From the NCBI RefSeq assembly GCF_904846625.1, contig NZ_CAJHBL010000002.1, positions 585,867-649,866 of the forward strand: a DNA stretch of 64,000 bases, in the 5' to 3' direction. The notes beneath the pieces were generated by a model. The model ran no database searches. It had not been told where the DNA came from and worked only from the letters and a program-made list of their open reading frames with translations. This DNA comes from Psychrobacter sp. JCM 18900. GTDB taxonomy: Bacteria > Pseudomonadota > Gammaproteobacteria > Pseudomonadales > Moraxellaceae. Positions 62,535 to 64,000 of this stretch are shown here, piece by piece. Made by a program: the position numbers and the translations under genes. Within the stretch, counting starts at the first letter, position 1. Each line of letters starts with the position of its first letter.

Positions 62535-64000
62535 TGACGCAGCAATATCAAGTTTTAGCTCGCAAATACCGACCAAAAAACTTTCATGAGTTGATTGGGC
62601 AGACGCATGTATCTCAAGCGTTGATTAATGCGATTGATTACAATCGTCTGCATCATGCATATCTGTTTACAGGCACACGCGGTGTGGGTAAGACGACGAT
62701 TGCGCGTATTTTATCTAAATGCTTGAACTGTGATACAGGTATTACCAGTACCCCTTGCGGCGTGTGTGATAACTGCGTTGCTATTGATCAGGGGCGTTTT
62801 ATTGATCTTATTGAGATTGATGCCGCTTCTCGTACCAAGGTCGAAGACACGCGTGAGCTGTTAGACAATGTGCCTTATGCCCCAAGTCAAGGACGTTATA
62901 AGGTTTATCTGATTGATGAAGTACATATGCTGTCTACGCACAGCTTTAACGCGTTACTTAAAACGCTAGAAGAGCCACCTGAACATGTTAAGTTTTTATT
63001 AGCGACGACTGATCCACAAAAGCTACCGATTACGATTATTTCGCGCTGCTTGCAGTTTGTACTGCGTCCATTACCTCAAACGTTACTTAGCGAGCACTTG
63101 GCAAATATCTTGACCAAAGAGCAGGTAGGCTATACTCAGCCAGCCATTTGGCAATTGGCAAGTGCAGCCAAAGGTTCTGTACGTGATGCGTTATCATTGA
63201 CCGATCAAGCCATTGCTTTTGGCCAAGGCGCATTGGATGATGCTACTGTCAATGCAATGCTTGGTCTTATTGATGCTGCTGACTTAGTACGTCTAATCAC
63301 AGATATTTATAATCATGATAAGTCTGCGGTTGCTGCTCATATTGAGCAAATGCGTGCGCAAATGGTCGATGCGACTAGTATGTTTGACGGGCTTGCTGAG
63401 CTGTTGCATCAGTTGGCATTGACCCAACTGATGCCTGAGGTCGCTCTCAATGTCAATGAGGCGCAAGCAAAAGATATTTATACGCTAGCTCAGCATATCA
63501 GCCCTGATGTCTTGCAGCTGTATTATGAAATTGTTGTACAGGCACGTGAAGGTGTCAAGCTTGCAAGTACACCGATGCAAGCACTTGAGATGTGCATCTT
63601 ACGATTACTGGCGTTTCGTCCATTACCAGTCGATGAAGTCTTGAGCAATACTTATGATAGTGATGGGGCTGTTACCAAAGTACCAGCTATAGAGCCAGTA
63701 TCTTCGGCATCAGCTCCAGATGCTGTTGCACATGAAGCGTCAGCACCGCCGCCAGAGCTTTATAGTGTTGATTATCAGACACCAAGTCACGATGAGCTGC
63801 AAAGCGGTATTGATTATAATGACAATTTAGTACAGTCAATGGCTAGTGCTATGCCTGAACCAGTTGTTGAGCCTGAACCAGTTGTTGAGCCTGAACCAGT
63901 TGTTGAGCCTGAACCAGTTGTTGAGCCTGAACCAGTTGTTGAGCCTGAACCAGTTGTTGAGCCTGAACCAGTTGTTGAGCCTGAACCAGTTGTTGAGCCT
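62535..64000 (+). CDS. dnaX: DNA polymerase III tau/gamma subunit DnaX (5' part, runs off the window)
   Basis: Starts at ATG 62535 (MTQQYQVLARKYRPKNFHEL) and stays open to base 64000, about 488 codons. It is the clamp-loader motor. Walker A is GTRGVGKTTIARIL, the zinc module is CLNC with CGVCDNC, Walker B is VYLIDEVHMLS, and the arginine-finger region SRC is in TIISRCLQF. After domain III (to about residue 370) there is a Pro/Ala/Glu linker that turns into a perfect repeat of Pro-Glu-Pro-Val-Val-Glu from 63853 to the window end. The tau-specific C-terminus and any gamma-generating frameshift are beyond the window. Confidence 0.96.
63853..64000 (+). repeat. 18-bp in-frame tandem repeat inside dnaX
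   Basis: The unit CCTGAACCAGTTGTTGAG is repeated exactly from 63853; eight full identical copies fit before the window ends in a ninth. Each unit adds Pro-Glu-Pro-Val-Val-Glu, so changes in copy number keep the reading frame. Complete identity at third positions means the array is recent or is kept uniform. Confidence 0.95.

Noticed and set aside
63853..64000. CRISPR-like regular repeat at the window end
   Set aside because: Units are contiguous with no spacers and lie in frame within dnaX; it is a coding tandem repeat.
1..64000. tRNA, rRNA, prophage, restriction or antiphage system, toxin-antitoxin pair
   Set aside because: I looked for conserved tRNA arms, integrase, transposase, restriction, CRISPR-Cas, and paired small ORFs with known toxin features and saw none I could support.

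Overview
The window looks like chromosomal DNA of a gammaproteobacterium in the Moraxellaceae, most likely Psychrobacter. This rests on the moderately AT-rich sequence, the protein flavour (FabI, PrfA, LysS, GlnA, DnaX and BtuB-like proteins of moraxellaceous type), many TTG/GTG starts, and an abundance of simple rho-independent terminators. It is mostly core chromosome. I see no prophage, conjugative element, CRISPR array, rRNA, tRNA or intact insertion sequence. The only mobile-looking DNA is a pair of about 160-170 bp MITE-like repeats.

Layout. 1-3.7 kb: 5' part of an acyl-CoA dehydrogenase, a PAS-GGDEF-EAL protein and rsmE, all minus strand. 3.9-6.5 kb: ahcY-metF, a methyl-cycle operon preceded by what looks like an S-adenosylhomocysteine riboswitch. 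6.6-11 kb: a BtuB-like TonB receptor divergent from an MscS-type channel. 11-15.6 kb: alkA-like glycosylase, Smr protein, trpC, trpD, trpG (all minus). 15.6-18.8 kb: a long control region with a sigma-54 promoter and NtrC-like sites, then glnA and a DUF4124 protein. 18.9-24.9 kb: SIMPL-domain protein, 4.5S SRP RNA, lemA, a large M48 metalloprotease and a candidate HolD (psi) with a long acidic insert. 25-33.4 kb: serC, then yejA, gloB and yejBEF (peptide import), with one MITE between yejA and gloB. 33.6-39.5 kb: iron-type alcohol dehydrogenase, second MITE, MsrAB fusion, folE, fabI, DUF1275 membrane protein. 39.5-48.5 kb: an overlooked 50-codon gene, a DASS anion transporter, an alpha/beta hydrolase, a DUF1543 protein, hrpA and a methyltransferase. 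48.7-56.7 kb: small membrane proteins, AraC regulator divergent from ohr, an EamA transporter, a DUF421 protein with a cysteine cluster, creD, a UPF0114 protein and a nicotinamide-riboside salvage pair (nadR-like kinase, pnuC). 56.9-64 kb: a KAS III-type synthase, prfA, lysS, an unrecognised 420-aa protein and the 5' part of dnaX, which ends in a perfect 18-bp tandem repeat running off the window.

How the genes fit together. AhcY and MetF recycle the methyl-cycle products S-adenosylhomocysteine and homocysteine/folate, and the riboswitch would tie them to SAH level. GlnA is set up for nitrogen control by RpoN/NtrC. TrpG, TrpD and TrpC are three steps of tryptophan synthesis. YejABEF is a complete peptide importer, split by gloB. 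PnuC plus the NadR-like kinase import and trap nicotinamide riboside. MsrAB and Ohr are oxidative-damage defences. The least explained items are the HolD candidate, the small ORF at 39554-39706, the 420-aa protein, the perfect 23-bp inverted repeat near 26.3 kb and the dnaX repeat.
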